Positions 17,701 through 25,929 of a stretch of 64,000 nt of DNA are shown here, in pieces. The notes below the pieces were generated by a model, which saw only the letters and a program-made list of their open reading frames with translations, was not told the DNA's origin and did not search any database. The first letter of the stretch is position 1. Every line of letters starts with the position of its first letter. This DNA comes from Heliobacterium chlorum (lineage in GTDB: Bacteria; Bacillota; Desulfitobacteriia; Heliobacteriales; Heliobacteriaceae). The stretch is from contig NZ_JACVHF010000001.1 of the NCBI RefSeq assembly GCF_014502795.1, positions 186,001 to 250,000 on the forward strand, written 5' to 3'. A program made the translations under genes and the position numbers.

Positions 17701-20700
17701 CTACCTTCAGAATCGCTACATATAATGATGATACGAACAGCGCAATTCCCCACGCCAGCGGTAAAATACGCACCGTTCAGAGTACAAGAATTGCTCCGGA
17801 ACTCCATATTGAAGGCCTGAAAATGAAGCTTGCCAATCAAATGGAGGCCGATACCTGTTATCAGAGACTTCATGCCATGGGATATGAGTACGATTATTTC
17901 TTCCAGGCAATCAAAGAATTATGGCTGAGTTCGGGAGAAGTCCTGGCCAAAATACAGATGAGGGAAGAACTGCCTGAGGTAGAACGGTACTATTTCCACC
18001 CGACGATGTTGGATGCATGCTTCCAGACCCTGATTGCAGCGGAGTTCTATAATGGCAAGACTGACGGGAACAGTGCGATTCGATTGCCTGTCTCTGTTGG
18101 AAGAATAAGAGTGGCAGACGGCTATAGGGGAGAACTCTGGGCTCATGCAAAAATCACAGAATCAACGGCTGAAAAGATGGCAGGGGATATCTACCTCTAT
18201 GACGGTCAAGGAAATCCCATCGGGGAGATTAAAGATTTTATCGCCCTCGGAGTAGACCAGGCTTCTGGTGCAGTATCTTTAAACACCATCGATAATGCTC
18301 TTTATCAGGTGAACTGGGAGGAAAAGGAACGGCCAGCCAAAGAAAACAAAGACGATAAAAAGTCAGCTAAGGATAATGTCGGATGGTTGATCTTTGCCGA
18401 TGAACAAGGTGTAGCCGATGATATTTCCGCTCTCTTGAAGAAAAGAGGGGAACAGAGCCTTTTAATTTACCCGTCCGATCAATATGAATGGGTAAATGGG
18501 GAAGGTACGGCGAAAATTGTACCGGATTCTAAAGAACAGATCATCAGCCTGATAAAGTCCTTATTTAAAGATAAAGGTAAGAAATGCAAGGGAATGATAC
18601 ACCTTTGGAGTCTTAATGCTCCTACTATGGAAAATACCTCACTGGAGGAGCTTCAAAAGGCCAAAGGTCCTGGTTGCTATTCTATTATCTCTATCGCAAA
18701 GGCTATCAGCGAAACTAGCATTTCAACAAAACTATGGGTTATCACTCGGGGTGCTCAAGCGGTGGAAGAGAATTGCCATGATATCTGTGTTGCCGCTTCG
18801 CCCGTATGGGGTTTGGGAAGTGTCCTGGGACAGCAGGAACTGGTGGAAAACTGGGGAGGACTTATCGATCTGGATCCGGCCAACGGCGCTGCCTTCGTCA
18901 AAGAAGATGCACTGAAGATATACGCCGAAATCACAGACAGCGACAGCGAAGATCTTATAGCCTTCCGCAATGAAAAACGCTTAGTACCCCGGATTAACCC
19001 AGTATCTGGCCTTACAAAACCCCTGCCTACTAAATTTAAGGCCAACGGCTGTTATCTTGTTACGGGTGCCTTTGGTGCCCTTGGTCAACTGGTGTGTCGT
19101 ATGATGGTGAAACACGGGGTCAGAAGAATCATACTCATGGCAAGGACCAGAATACCGCCTCGAACAGAATGGAGCTATATCACACAGAACGACGATGTAT
19201 ACGAAAAAATCGCCTTTATCAAAGAACTCGAGCGCTTGGGGGCCGAAGTTATCCTTGCCAGTGTCGATATCGGAAATGAATCGCAAGTAGCGGAGTACTT
19301 CAAGCAGTTTAAACGGCTCGGATACCCGCCGATTCGCGGCGTAGTCCATTCGGCGGGCATTGTGAATGACATCGTTGTAACACAGATGAATACGCAGTCG
19401 TTTGATGTTGTTTATGATACGAAGGTATATGGTTCATACTTGCTTCACAAATATTTGCTCGATGAACCGATAGAACATTTTGTGATGTTCTCTTCGGTTG
19501 CCGCGCTGGTCACCACATCGGGACAGACCAACTACGCAGCTGGTAACGCCTTCCTAGATGCATTGGCTCATTATCGGCGAAGCATCGGCCTACCGGCACT
19601 TAGCGTGAACTGGGGACCCTGGGCGGTCGGTATGATCAAAGAGCTAAATCTTATTGACCACTATAAAAACCGCCGAGGAATGAATTGCACCCTTCCCCAA
19701 GTCGGCATGAGTATTCTCGACCGGGTGATGGGACAAGATGTAGCTCAGGTCATCGCTTGTGAAGCTGATTGGCCGAAAGTCTTGGCATGGTATCCCAAAG
19801 AACCGGCAATTTTTTCCCATCTTGCTAAGAAGGACCCATCGCAAGATACGAAAGAAGAAATAAGTTTTGCCACCCTGTTCAGAACTGCCAGTCTGGAGCG
19901 TAGAACAGAGCTTGTCAACGAACACTTGATCGACCTTATCGTCAAAGTCTTGCGGTGTAAACGCTCCCAAATAGAACCGACAACCACCCTCAACATGATG
20001 GGTCTTGATTCGATTATGGCAACAGAATTACGAAATAAAATCTCATTCTATTTCGGCTATACGCTTTCCATCGTTAAACTTCTCAGTGGCGCGACAATCC
20101 CACAGCTTGCCGAAGAGCTGGTCAAAGGACTGCTTGAGTCATTGGGAGATGAGGAGAGCGATCTGGCACAGGAAGAAGTTCTGGTAAGCGTTGAAAACGC
20201 CGAAGCAGGGCGGAGCATAGATCCTCTGAAAGGGTTGGAAGTGGAAGACGAGTATCCTCTGTCATATGGGCAAAAAGCCATATGGTTCATCAACCAGCTC
20301 ATGCCCGATAGCCCTGCTTACAATATCAGCGGAGCGCTTCACATACCAGCAAAGTTGGATGTAGAGGCGCTACGAAAAGCGATCCGGGACATCATCCAAC
20401 GATACCCTGCATTGAGAACCAATTTCTTCATTAAAGACGGAGAGCCTTACCAAAGGGTATATGCGACCCGAAAGGAAGACCTGCAGGTAATCCAAGTAGA
20501 GGGAAAAGAATGGGAAGAGATTCGTGCGTTGATCATCGCAGACAGCAGAAAACCATTTAACCTGGAAAAAGACCCTCTTTATCGGATACGTTTGTATCAG
20601 CAGGGAGACGAGAGTTACTACTTTGCTGTCACAATTTATCATATTATATCTGATGCCTGGTCTAACTACATGTTCATCGACGAAATGCAGATGTTATACG

Positions 20701-23700
20701 ATAAATATGCAAATGACAAAGAGATCGACTTAGAACCGATTACTGTCACGTATAAGGATTTTATAGACCTAGAAAATAGAATGGTCAATACATCAAGGGC
20801 AACTAAAATGTTCAACTATTGGAGAAATCATCTACCTCAAGAAATGCCCGTCTTGAATTTACCCATCGATAAGCCTAGACCGGTAGTCATGACCAACAAC
20901 GGAGCGTCGATCAGTGTTGTACTCAGTGCGGAACTGAGCAATGCCGTAAAAGACCTGTCAAAGTCCACTGGGGCAACCCTTTTTATGACCTTATTGAGTG
21001 CATTCTACACACTCCTCCATAAATATACGGCTCAGGAGGATATCATCATCGGGACGCCTGTTGCAGGAAGGTCCAATCCAAAGTTTGCCAAGGTGTATGG
21101 TTACTTTGTGAATATGCTGCCCTTATGGACTACATTCAAGGGAGATCCTACATTCAATAACCTGTTGAAAACTGTACAGAATAATGTGCTTATGGGGCTG
21201 GAAAACCAGGAATATCCCTACGCACTGCTGGTGGACCGCTTGGGACTGGAACATGATGCAAGCCGCTCGGCCGTATTCCAGGCCATGTTTGTTTATCTTT
21301 TTCATAAAGTAGAGCAGACAGGCATGGATGAAAATAACGTGGCCTATTACACTGGATTCCCGATGAGATTACTGGATATCCCCGAAGAAGAAGGTCAGTA
21401 CGAAATAACACTTTCCATGCACGAAGAAAACGGGAAGCTCCACGCCATCTTTAAGTACAATACAGACCTCTTCTATGAGTCCACCATCCAGCGGATGGCC
21501 GATCACTTCAAGGCATTGCTGGAGGACGTTACTGAAAATCCAGACAAACATATTTCCGAAATGAATATCCTTACTTCCCAGGAAATGAACATAATTATGG
21601 ACGGATGGAATAGTCTCCGGGAATTCCAAGGGACCGAAGAATGCATTCACCAAATCATCGAAAAGGTAGCCGCCGAAAAGCCCCTCGCTGTAGCTGTTAC
21701 AGTGCCGTATGAGGATGGGACAGGCGAAAGGCTCACCTATCAAGAGCTCAATCAGCGGGCGAACAGGCTGGCCAGATATCTCAGGGAGAGAGGGGTCAAG
21801 GCCAATACCACTGTGGGAGTATGCCTCGATAAAAGCGTCGATTTGATCGTATCGTTGCTTGCCCTGATGAAGGCGGGAGGTACCTACATACCGATCGACC
21901 CCGAATATCCGGTAGACCGGATTAAATACATCCTTGACCATTCAGGGTCAGAATACATGATCAGCAAAATGACGATCATAGAAACCCTGAATATCAGTAA
22001 ACCGATCATCTGCATGGACCGAGATGCGGGTAATATCAATAGTTTCGAAGCTACAAACCTGGAAAATATCAATGTTCCTTCTGATCTTGTCTATGTTGTT
22101 TATACATCCGGTTCAACTGGCCAGCCAAAGGGGGCGAAGATTGCCCACAAAAGCTTGGCATCTATATACCGGTCCTGGGAAAAGGAATATCGGCTCAAAG
22201 AAGACACGAGTGCACATCTGCAGATGGCGAGCATCTCCTTCGATGTCTTTGCAGGAGACTTGGTCAGGGCCCTTTGTTCCGGTGGTAAGCTTGTTTTGTG
22301 CCGAAGGGAGATCCTCTTAAACATACCGTTGCTGTATAAAGTCATCACCGATGAAGGCATAGACTGCGCTGAATTTGTGCCGTCCATCATGAGGAATCTG
22401 GTCAAATACATGCAAGTAGCGGGAAAAAGACTGGATTGTATGAAGGTCATGATTGTAGGTTCCGATGTATGGACAGTCGATGAATTCAACAGGCTCAAAT
22501 CTTTCTGCAATAGAAAGACCCGTGTAATCAACTCTTATGGGTTGAGCGAGGCGTCCATCGACAGCACTTATTTTGACGGCGATACAAGCGACTATGAAAG
22601 CGGAAGCACAGTACCGATCGGCAAACCATTCCCTAACAGCCAAGTCTACATTCTCGATCAGTCGATGAACCCTGTGCCTGTGGGAGTCGCTGGAGAGATG
22701 TATATTGGGGGGCAGGGACTTGCCGAAGGATATTTAAATGATGAGCAGCTTACAGCGGAGCGTTTTATCGAGCATTCCTTCTTTAGAGGTCCCCTGATGA
22801 GATTGTATAAAACAGGGGACATGGCAAAGTGGGATGATAAGGGAAATATACACATCCTGCAGCGTGTCGACAACCAGGTTAAGATCAGAGGTAACAGGAT
22901 TGAACTGGGTGAAATCGAAAAGAACCTAGCGAACTGTCCCGGCGTGATTTCAGCTGTGGCCGTGGCGAAGACCGATAGAAACGGGGACAAAGTGATCTGC
23001 GCTTACTATATACCCGAAGAAACCTCACCCATTGACGTAAAAAATCTACAGAAGATTCTGTCGGAAAAACTCCCTTCTTACATGATTCCTGAGTATTTTA
23101 TAGAAATGAAGGAGTTCCCTCACAGTCCGAACGGGAAGATCGACCTAAACGCACTTCCTGCCCCTGAATTTGCCGAACATAGAGAGGACATCGTTGAACC
23201 GAATACTATGTATGAAAAGAGAGTTGCCGATGTGTGGAAAAGGCTTCTCGGCATACAACAGGTAGGGCTCCGAAGTGATTTCTTCAACATAGGCGGCAAC
23301 TCCCTCTACCTGATTGAGCTGATGATACATCTGCAAGACGAGTTTAAGATCAAGCTCACTGTCAACCAACTCTTCAAGGCGTCCACACTGGAAGGCATGG
23401 CCAAAACGATAGAGAATATCGTGACAGGCAAGCAAAAAGGCGCAGAACCATACATCGAGTACAATCCTGGATGTAAGAAAGTTATGTATGGATTCCCGCC
23501 TGCCGGAGGATACAGCCTTGTGTATAAGAACCTAGCTGATAGCATGAAAGATGTCACGCTAGTAGCATTTAACTATCTGACAGAAGAAGGCAAGTTAAAA
23601 GACTACGCAGACATGATCACTGCCCATAGCGATAACGGACCCTATGTTCTCTTTGGATATTCACTCGGAGGAAACCTTGCCTTTGAAGTTGCAAAAGAGC

Positions 23701-24110
23701 TCGAAGAACGCGGCTATGAAGTATCCGACGTGATCATCATGGATTCGTATAGGATCACAGGCACCTTCAAACCCACGGAAGCAGACTTGAAGAAATTTGA
23801 GTATGAACTTGCTGAGCATTTTAAGAAACATACCGGTTCAGCGCACGTACAGAAGCACACTCTGGAGCAGGCAAGAAACTTCATCGACTTCTGCTATAAC
23901 AGGACAAACGAAGGGAACGCAAAAGCAAGGGTGCACTTCATTATTGAAGAAAACGATTCAGATCCAGACCGAGAGCACAGAAAGGCAAGCTGGGATGGTA
24001 GTTCCCACCGGTCAAGCCATATTTATGACGGTTTTGGGCGTCATGCCGATATGCTTGACGCAGGTATAGTGGCGGAAAATGTGAAGATACTTCGGGGCAT
24101 TCTCCTCTAA
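14715..24110 (+). CDS. hybrid iterative PKS-NRPS, KS-AT-DH-KR-ACP-C-A-PCP-TE (PTM-type)
   Basis: 3131 residues, one PKS and one NRPS module. KS 9-430 (Cys184 in DTACSSS, His319, His359). AT 555-870 (Ser638 in GHSTGE; P-F-H at 739-741 suggests malonyl-CoA). DH (His936, Asp1100). KR (GAFGALG at 1451, Ser1594, Tyr1607). ACP Ser1766. C 1835-2280 with YHIISDA in place of HHxxxDG; His1976 and the Asp are kept. A 2300-2790 (YTSGSTG at 2463); pocket residues read D-V-G-E-I-G-S-I-D-K, the ornithine code as I remember it. PCP Ser2863. TE Ser2983, Asp3010, His3110. No ER or methyltransferase. This order, length and amino acid match polycyclic tetramate macrolactam synthases, which make two polyene chains iteratively, acylate both ornithine amines and release a tetramate. 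A plain N-acyl-ornithine or lactam is the alternative. Confidence 0.9.
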   Translation: MCNELSRQDYEPIAIIGMGCRLPGGINSPDDYWEVLKHGKDCLTEIPESRWSLKFFYSSHSDKPGKMIIGRGGFISGQDEFDPQFFGIVPREAEYLDPQQRKLLEVAWEALEDAGQKPSELAGKPVGVFVGAFTLDYKILQFGGRRHDNLAANTAVGLMMTMISNRISYIFDFRGPSISLDTACSSSMTAIHLACESIRSGESSMALAGGVMLQSAPQYTTSESKGGFMSPTGTSHGFDASANGYVRSEGVGLVVLKKLSEALKDGDPIYAVIMGEGANQDGHTNGITVPNPEAQKELILKVCQKIGIEPGNLQYVEAHGTGTPVGDPIEANALGEVLGIGRKAGEKCYVGSVKSNIGHTESAAGVAGLMKTALSLKNRQIPPHLHLKEINPKIKIDQWPYEIPTSLVPWPEHEGPARAGVNSFGFGGANAYAVLQEAPEIPQKVNHSSSPKVERPAILALSTRDPEVLQAIAEKYKAFLSREPCPDLNDIGYTLGYRRETHEHRLSIVYSSKEDLLNKLDSCIAGEENPYILKGRKLPDTKRKLMWVFTGMGPQWWAMGRELYLKEPVFREVIDRCDIEFAKHRDWSLVEELIHKPESESKMAETWLSQPANFAIQVALCALWRSFGIKPDGIVGHSTGEAAAFYEAGVYTFEDAVKVVIHRSRLQQTLSGTGKMVAVGLPEAEVLEKLKPFRDKISIAAVNSPRTVTISGNEQALIEFIEPLQASGVFCKFLQVQIPFHSSYMEPIKEELLECIRDIRPMKAKVPLFTTGAGEKTDGTNLDAAYWWLNIRGTVLFAKAINQIIDDEYNVFLEVGPHPVLAGSISECLEDKKQDGKTLCSLKRKDNEQERIISTLAEMHNLGFTIDWNIFYAEGNITRLPTYPWRKDLYWTEPEDVQRRRKGLIDHPLLGFRQYTPSPSWEMGISTEQYPYLRDHRIQGNVVFPGAGYIEMALSAAKLLLGNGMFAVDDLEIQKALFISDDREPRVQFLLDENNATFRIATYNDDTNSAIPHASGKIRTVQSTRIAPELHIEGLKMKLANQMEADTCYQRLHAMGYEYDYFFQAIKELWLSSGEVLAKIQMREELPEVERYYFHPTMLDACFQTLIAAEFYNGKTDGNSAIRLPVSVGRIRVADGYRGELWAHAKITESTAEKMAGDIYLYDGQGNPIGEIKDFIALGVDQASGAVSLNTIDNALYQVNWEEKERPAKENKDDKKSAKDNVGWLIFADEQGVADDISALLKKRGEQSLLIYPSDQYEWVNGEGTAKIVPDSKEQIISLIKSLFKDKGKKCKGMIHLWSLNAPTMENTSLEELQKAKGPGCYSIISIAKAISETSISTKLWVITRGAQAVEENCHDICVAASPVWGLGSVLGQQELVENWGGLIDLDPANGAAFVKEDALKIYAEITDSDSEDLIAFRNEKRLVPRINPVSGLTKPLPTKFKANGCYLVTGAFGALGQLVCRMMVKHGVRRIILMARTRIPPRTEWSYITQNDDVYEKIAFIKELERLGAEVILASVDIGNESQVAEYFKQFKRLGYPPIRGVVHSAGIVNDIVVTQMNTQSFDVVYDTKVYGSYLLHKYLLDEPIEHFVMFSSVAALVTTSGQTNYAAGNAFLDALAHYRRSIGLPALSVNWGPWAVGMIKELNLIDHYKNRRGMNCTLPQVGMSILDRVMGQDVAQVIACEADWPKVLAWYPKEPAIFSHLAKKDPSQDTKEEISFATLFRTASLERRTELVNEHLIDLIVKVLRCKRSQIEPTTTLNMMGLDSIMATELRNKISFYFGYTLSIVKLLSGATIPQLAEELVKGLLESLGDEESDLAQEEVLVSVENAEAGRSIDPLKGLEVEDEYPLSYGQKAIWFINQLMPDSPAYNISGALHIPAKLDVEALRKAIRDIIQRYPALRTNFFIKDGEPYQRVYATRKEDLQVIQVEGKEWEEIRALIIADSRKPFNLEKDPLYRIRLYQQGDESYYFAVTIYHIISDAWSNYMFIDEMQMLYDKYANDKEIDLEPITVTYKDFIDLENRMVNTSRATKMFNYWRNHLPQEMPVLNLPIDKPRPVVMTNNGASISVVLSAELSNAVKDLSKSTGATLFMTLLSAFYTLLHKYTAQEDIIIGTPVAGRSNPKFAKVYGYFVNMLPLWTTFKGDPTFNNLLKTVQNNVLMGLENQEYPYALLVDRLGLEHDASRSAVFQAMFVYLFHKVEQTGMDENNVAYYTGFPMRLLDIPEEEGQYEITLSMHEENGKLHAIFKYNTDLFYESTIQRMADHFKALLEDVTENPDKHISEMNILTSQEMNIIMDGWNSLREFQGTEECIHQIIEKVAAEKPLAVAVTVPYEDGTGERLTYQELNQRANRLARYLRERGVKANTTVGVCLDKSVDLIVSLLALMKAGGTYIPIDPEYPVDRIKYILDHSGSEYMISKMTIIETLNISKPIICMDRDAGNINSFEATNLENINVPSDLVYVVYTSGSTGQPKGAKIAHKSLASIYRSWEKEYRLKEDTSAHLQMASISFDVFAGDLVRALCSGGKLVLCRREILLNIPLLYKVITDEGIDCAEFVPSIMRNLVKYMQVAGKRLDCMKVMIVGSDVWTVDEFNRLKSFCNRKTRVINSYGLSEASIDSTYFDGDTSDYESGSTVPIGKPFPNSQVYILDQSMNPVPVGVAGEMYIGGQGLAEGYLNDEQLTAERFIEHSFFRGPLMRLYKTGDMAKWDDKGNIHILQRVDNQVKIRGNRIELGEIEKNLANCPGVISAVAVAKTDRNGDKVICAYYIPEETSPIDVKNLQKILSEKLPSYMIPEYFIEMKEFPHSPNGKIDLNALPAPEFAEHREDIVEPNTMYEKRVADVWKRLLGIQQVGLRSDFFNIGGNSLYLIELMIHLQDEFKIKLTVNQLFKASTLEGMAKTIENIVTGKQKGAEPYIEYNPGCKKVMYGFPPAGGYSLVYKNLADSMKDVTLVAFNYLTEEGKLKDYADMITAHSDNGPYVLFGYSLGGNLAFEVAKELEERGYEVSDVIIMDSYRITGTFKPTEADLKKFEYELAEHFKKHTGSAHVQKHTLEQARNFIDFCYNRTNEGNAKARVHFIIEENDSDPDREHRKASWDGSSHRSSHIYDGFGRHADMLDAGIVAENVKILRGILL

Positions 24111-24350
24111 GCAAAAATTCATTTTTCTTCAGAACTGACGAAGAGCGAGTCGTTCCTGAAAAGTACTTTAGGAAATTATGAAGATGATGATCTTTTCGAC
24201 GAGCCTGTTGACGAATGAACTACGAGGCCAAAACTGTTTTTAGCGGATTCGCGATTAAAATGCTCATATGTGTGCAGTTAGGCTCAGTTTGAATTGGTCG
24301 ACAGGCTCTCGAAGGTCATCTCTAATAGAAACTTTTTTGAGGTGGACCGT
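24111..24350 (+). other. 240-base spacer in the biosynthetic operon
   Basis: Reading on past the synthase TAA in the same frame gives 35 sense codons ending in a very acidic run (NYEDDDLFDEPVDE) before a TGA. I see no terminator hairpin, so read-through transcription into the oxidoreductase genes is plausible. A TTG at 24294 extends the next frame but lacks a ribosome binding site. Confidence 0.4.
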
Positions 24351-25898
24351 ATGGGCGATAAGATCCTAATCATAGGCGGCGGTCTAGCTGGACTGGCAAC
24401 GGGTTGTTATGGGCAGATGAACGACTACAAGACAAAAATTTATGAGATGCATTTCATACCCGGTGGTTGTTGTACCGCATGGAAGCGCAAAGGCTATGTG
24501 TTTGATCAGTGTATAGACTGGATGCTTGGTGCAAAGCCTGGCATTGACATGTATCAGCTATGGGAGGAACTGCACGGCCTGAAAGGGAAAAATGTCCGCT
24601 TTTTTGAAGATGAGTTCAACTGTGTAGTAAACGAAAAAGGTGAGAAAGTCATTTTCTATACCGACCCTGACAAACTTGAAAAACATCTGAAAAAGATATC
24701 TCCAGAGGATCAGGATATCATTGAAGAGTTTTGTGACGGCGTAAGACTTTATGCGAGAAGCCCGAACTTTCCCTTCTTAAAGCCGGAGCCCCTTTGGACT
24801 ATTTGGGACAAAGTGAAATATAACATCGGTTTGCTACCGTATATCAAATCTATCTTAAAATACGCTGTGGATCCGATAGAGAGTTTTGCCAACCGGTTTA
24901 AAAGTCCCTTGCTTCGTGCGGCATTTCCCTTCATTTTTCAGCAGAAAAATCCTGATTTTATGGTACTCCCGTACCTGTACAATCTCGGGGCAATGCACGC
25001 CAAAAATGCCTGTTATCCCGACGGGGGATCGTTAGAACTCGCTAAATCGGTTGAACAAAGGTACAAGGATCTGGGCGGGGAAATCCTATACAAAAAGCGC
25101 GTTACAAAGGTACTCGTAGAAAGGGACAAGGCTGTAGGCGTACAGTTTGAAGACGGCACCACTGAACATGCTGATATTGTCGTGTCTACGATTGATGGAC
25201 GCACTACCATTTATGATTTGCTGGGAGGTCAATACGTAGATAAGGATATAACTATGTTATACGACGCATTATTGAATAACGATACAAATAAAGTAAAGAT
25301 ATATCACGGTTTCTATCTTCTGTTTCTTGGTATCAATCGGGATCTCAGCGATGTGCCGTCAAGCACAACGTATCTTTTGGAAGACGGCTCACAACTTTTT
25401 GGAGGCTATCAAAACAGCTTCTGTGTTAGGCACTTCTGCCATCATGAACCGAATTTTGCGCCTAAAGGAAAATCAGTGATAGAAGTGTTCTACTATTCAG
25501 ACTATGATTGTTGGAAAACACTTTACGATAGCGATAGAGAAAGCTACAACGAGAAAAAAACAAAGGTGGCCAATTTCATTATCGATTTTTTGGAAAAGCA
25601 GTATCCCGGATTAAAAGGGCAGATTGAAGCGATCGACACTTCTACCCCTGTGACTGCCGAACGCTATACCGGAAACTATCAAGGGACCGTCATGGCTTGG
25701 TCACCCTTTGGAGATACTGAGGATCATGTCAAACCACTCATCGACAAGCTACATATGCAACTTCCTGGACTCAAGAATTTCTACATGGCAGGACATTGGC
25801 TGTCTACGGGAGCACTGATACGTGCGGTCTCTTCCGGGAGATATGTTATGCAATTTATATGTAAAAATGAGGGGAAAAAATTCAAGGTTATAAAGTAA
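24351..25898 (+). CDS. phytoene-desaturase-like FAD oxidoreductase 1 (candidate PTM cyclase)
   Basis: 515 residues from the ATG at 24351, which follows GAGGTGG. The N-terminal dinucleotide fold is ILIIGGGLAGLATGCYGQ, followed by the family's PGGCCTAWKRKGYVFD stretch. The C-terminus has the second FAD motif, FYMAGHWLSTGALIRAVSSG. It belongs to the phytoene desaturase/CrtI-like flavoproteins. In PTM clusters such enzymes (OX proteins of HSAF, IkaB of ikarugamycin) carry out reductive carbocycle formation on the polyene tetramate. No carotenoid synthesis genes are nearby, which favours the PTM role over phytoene desaturation. It is followed after 31 bases by a paralogue. Confidence 0.88.
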   Translation: MGDKILIIGGGLAGLATGCYGQMNDYKTKIYEMHFIPGGCCTAWKRKGYVFDQCIDWMLGAKPGIDMYQLWEELHGLKGKNVRFFEDEFNCVVNEKGEKVIFYTDPDKLEKHLKKISPEDQDIIEEFCDGVRLYARSPNFPFLKPEPLWTIWDKVKYNIGLLPYIKSILKYAVDPIESFANRFKSPLLRAAFPFIFQQKNPDFMVLPYLYNLGAMHAKNACYPDGGSLELAKSVEQRYKDLGGEILYKKRVTKVLVERDKAVGVQFEDGTTEHADIVVSTIDGRTTIYDLLGGQYVDKDITMLYDALLNNDTNKVKIYHGFYLLFLGINRDLSDVPSSTTYLLEDGSQLFGGYQNSFCVRHFCHHEPNFAPKGKSVIEVFYYSDYDCWKTLYDSDRESYNEKKTKVANFIIDFLEKQYPGLKGQIEAIDTSTPVTAERYTGNYQGTVMAWSPFGDTEDHVKPLIDKLHMQLPGLKNFYMAGHWLSTGALIRAVSSGRYVMQFICKNEGKKFKVIK

Positions 25899-25929
25899 CG
25901 TCAATACAACTTGAGAGTGAGGATGCTTT

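Noticed and set aside
14715-24110. Siderophore or lipopeptide assembly line
   Set aside because: There is only one NRPS module, no transport, iron or cyclising genes for those classes, and the domain order fits PTM synthases better.
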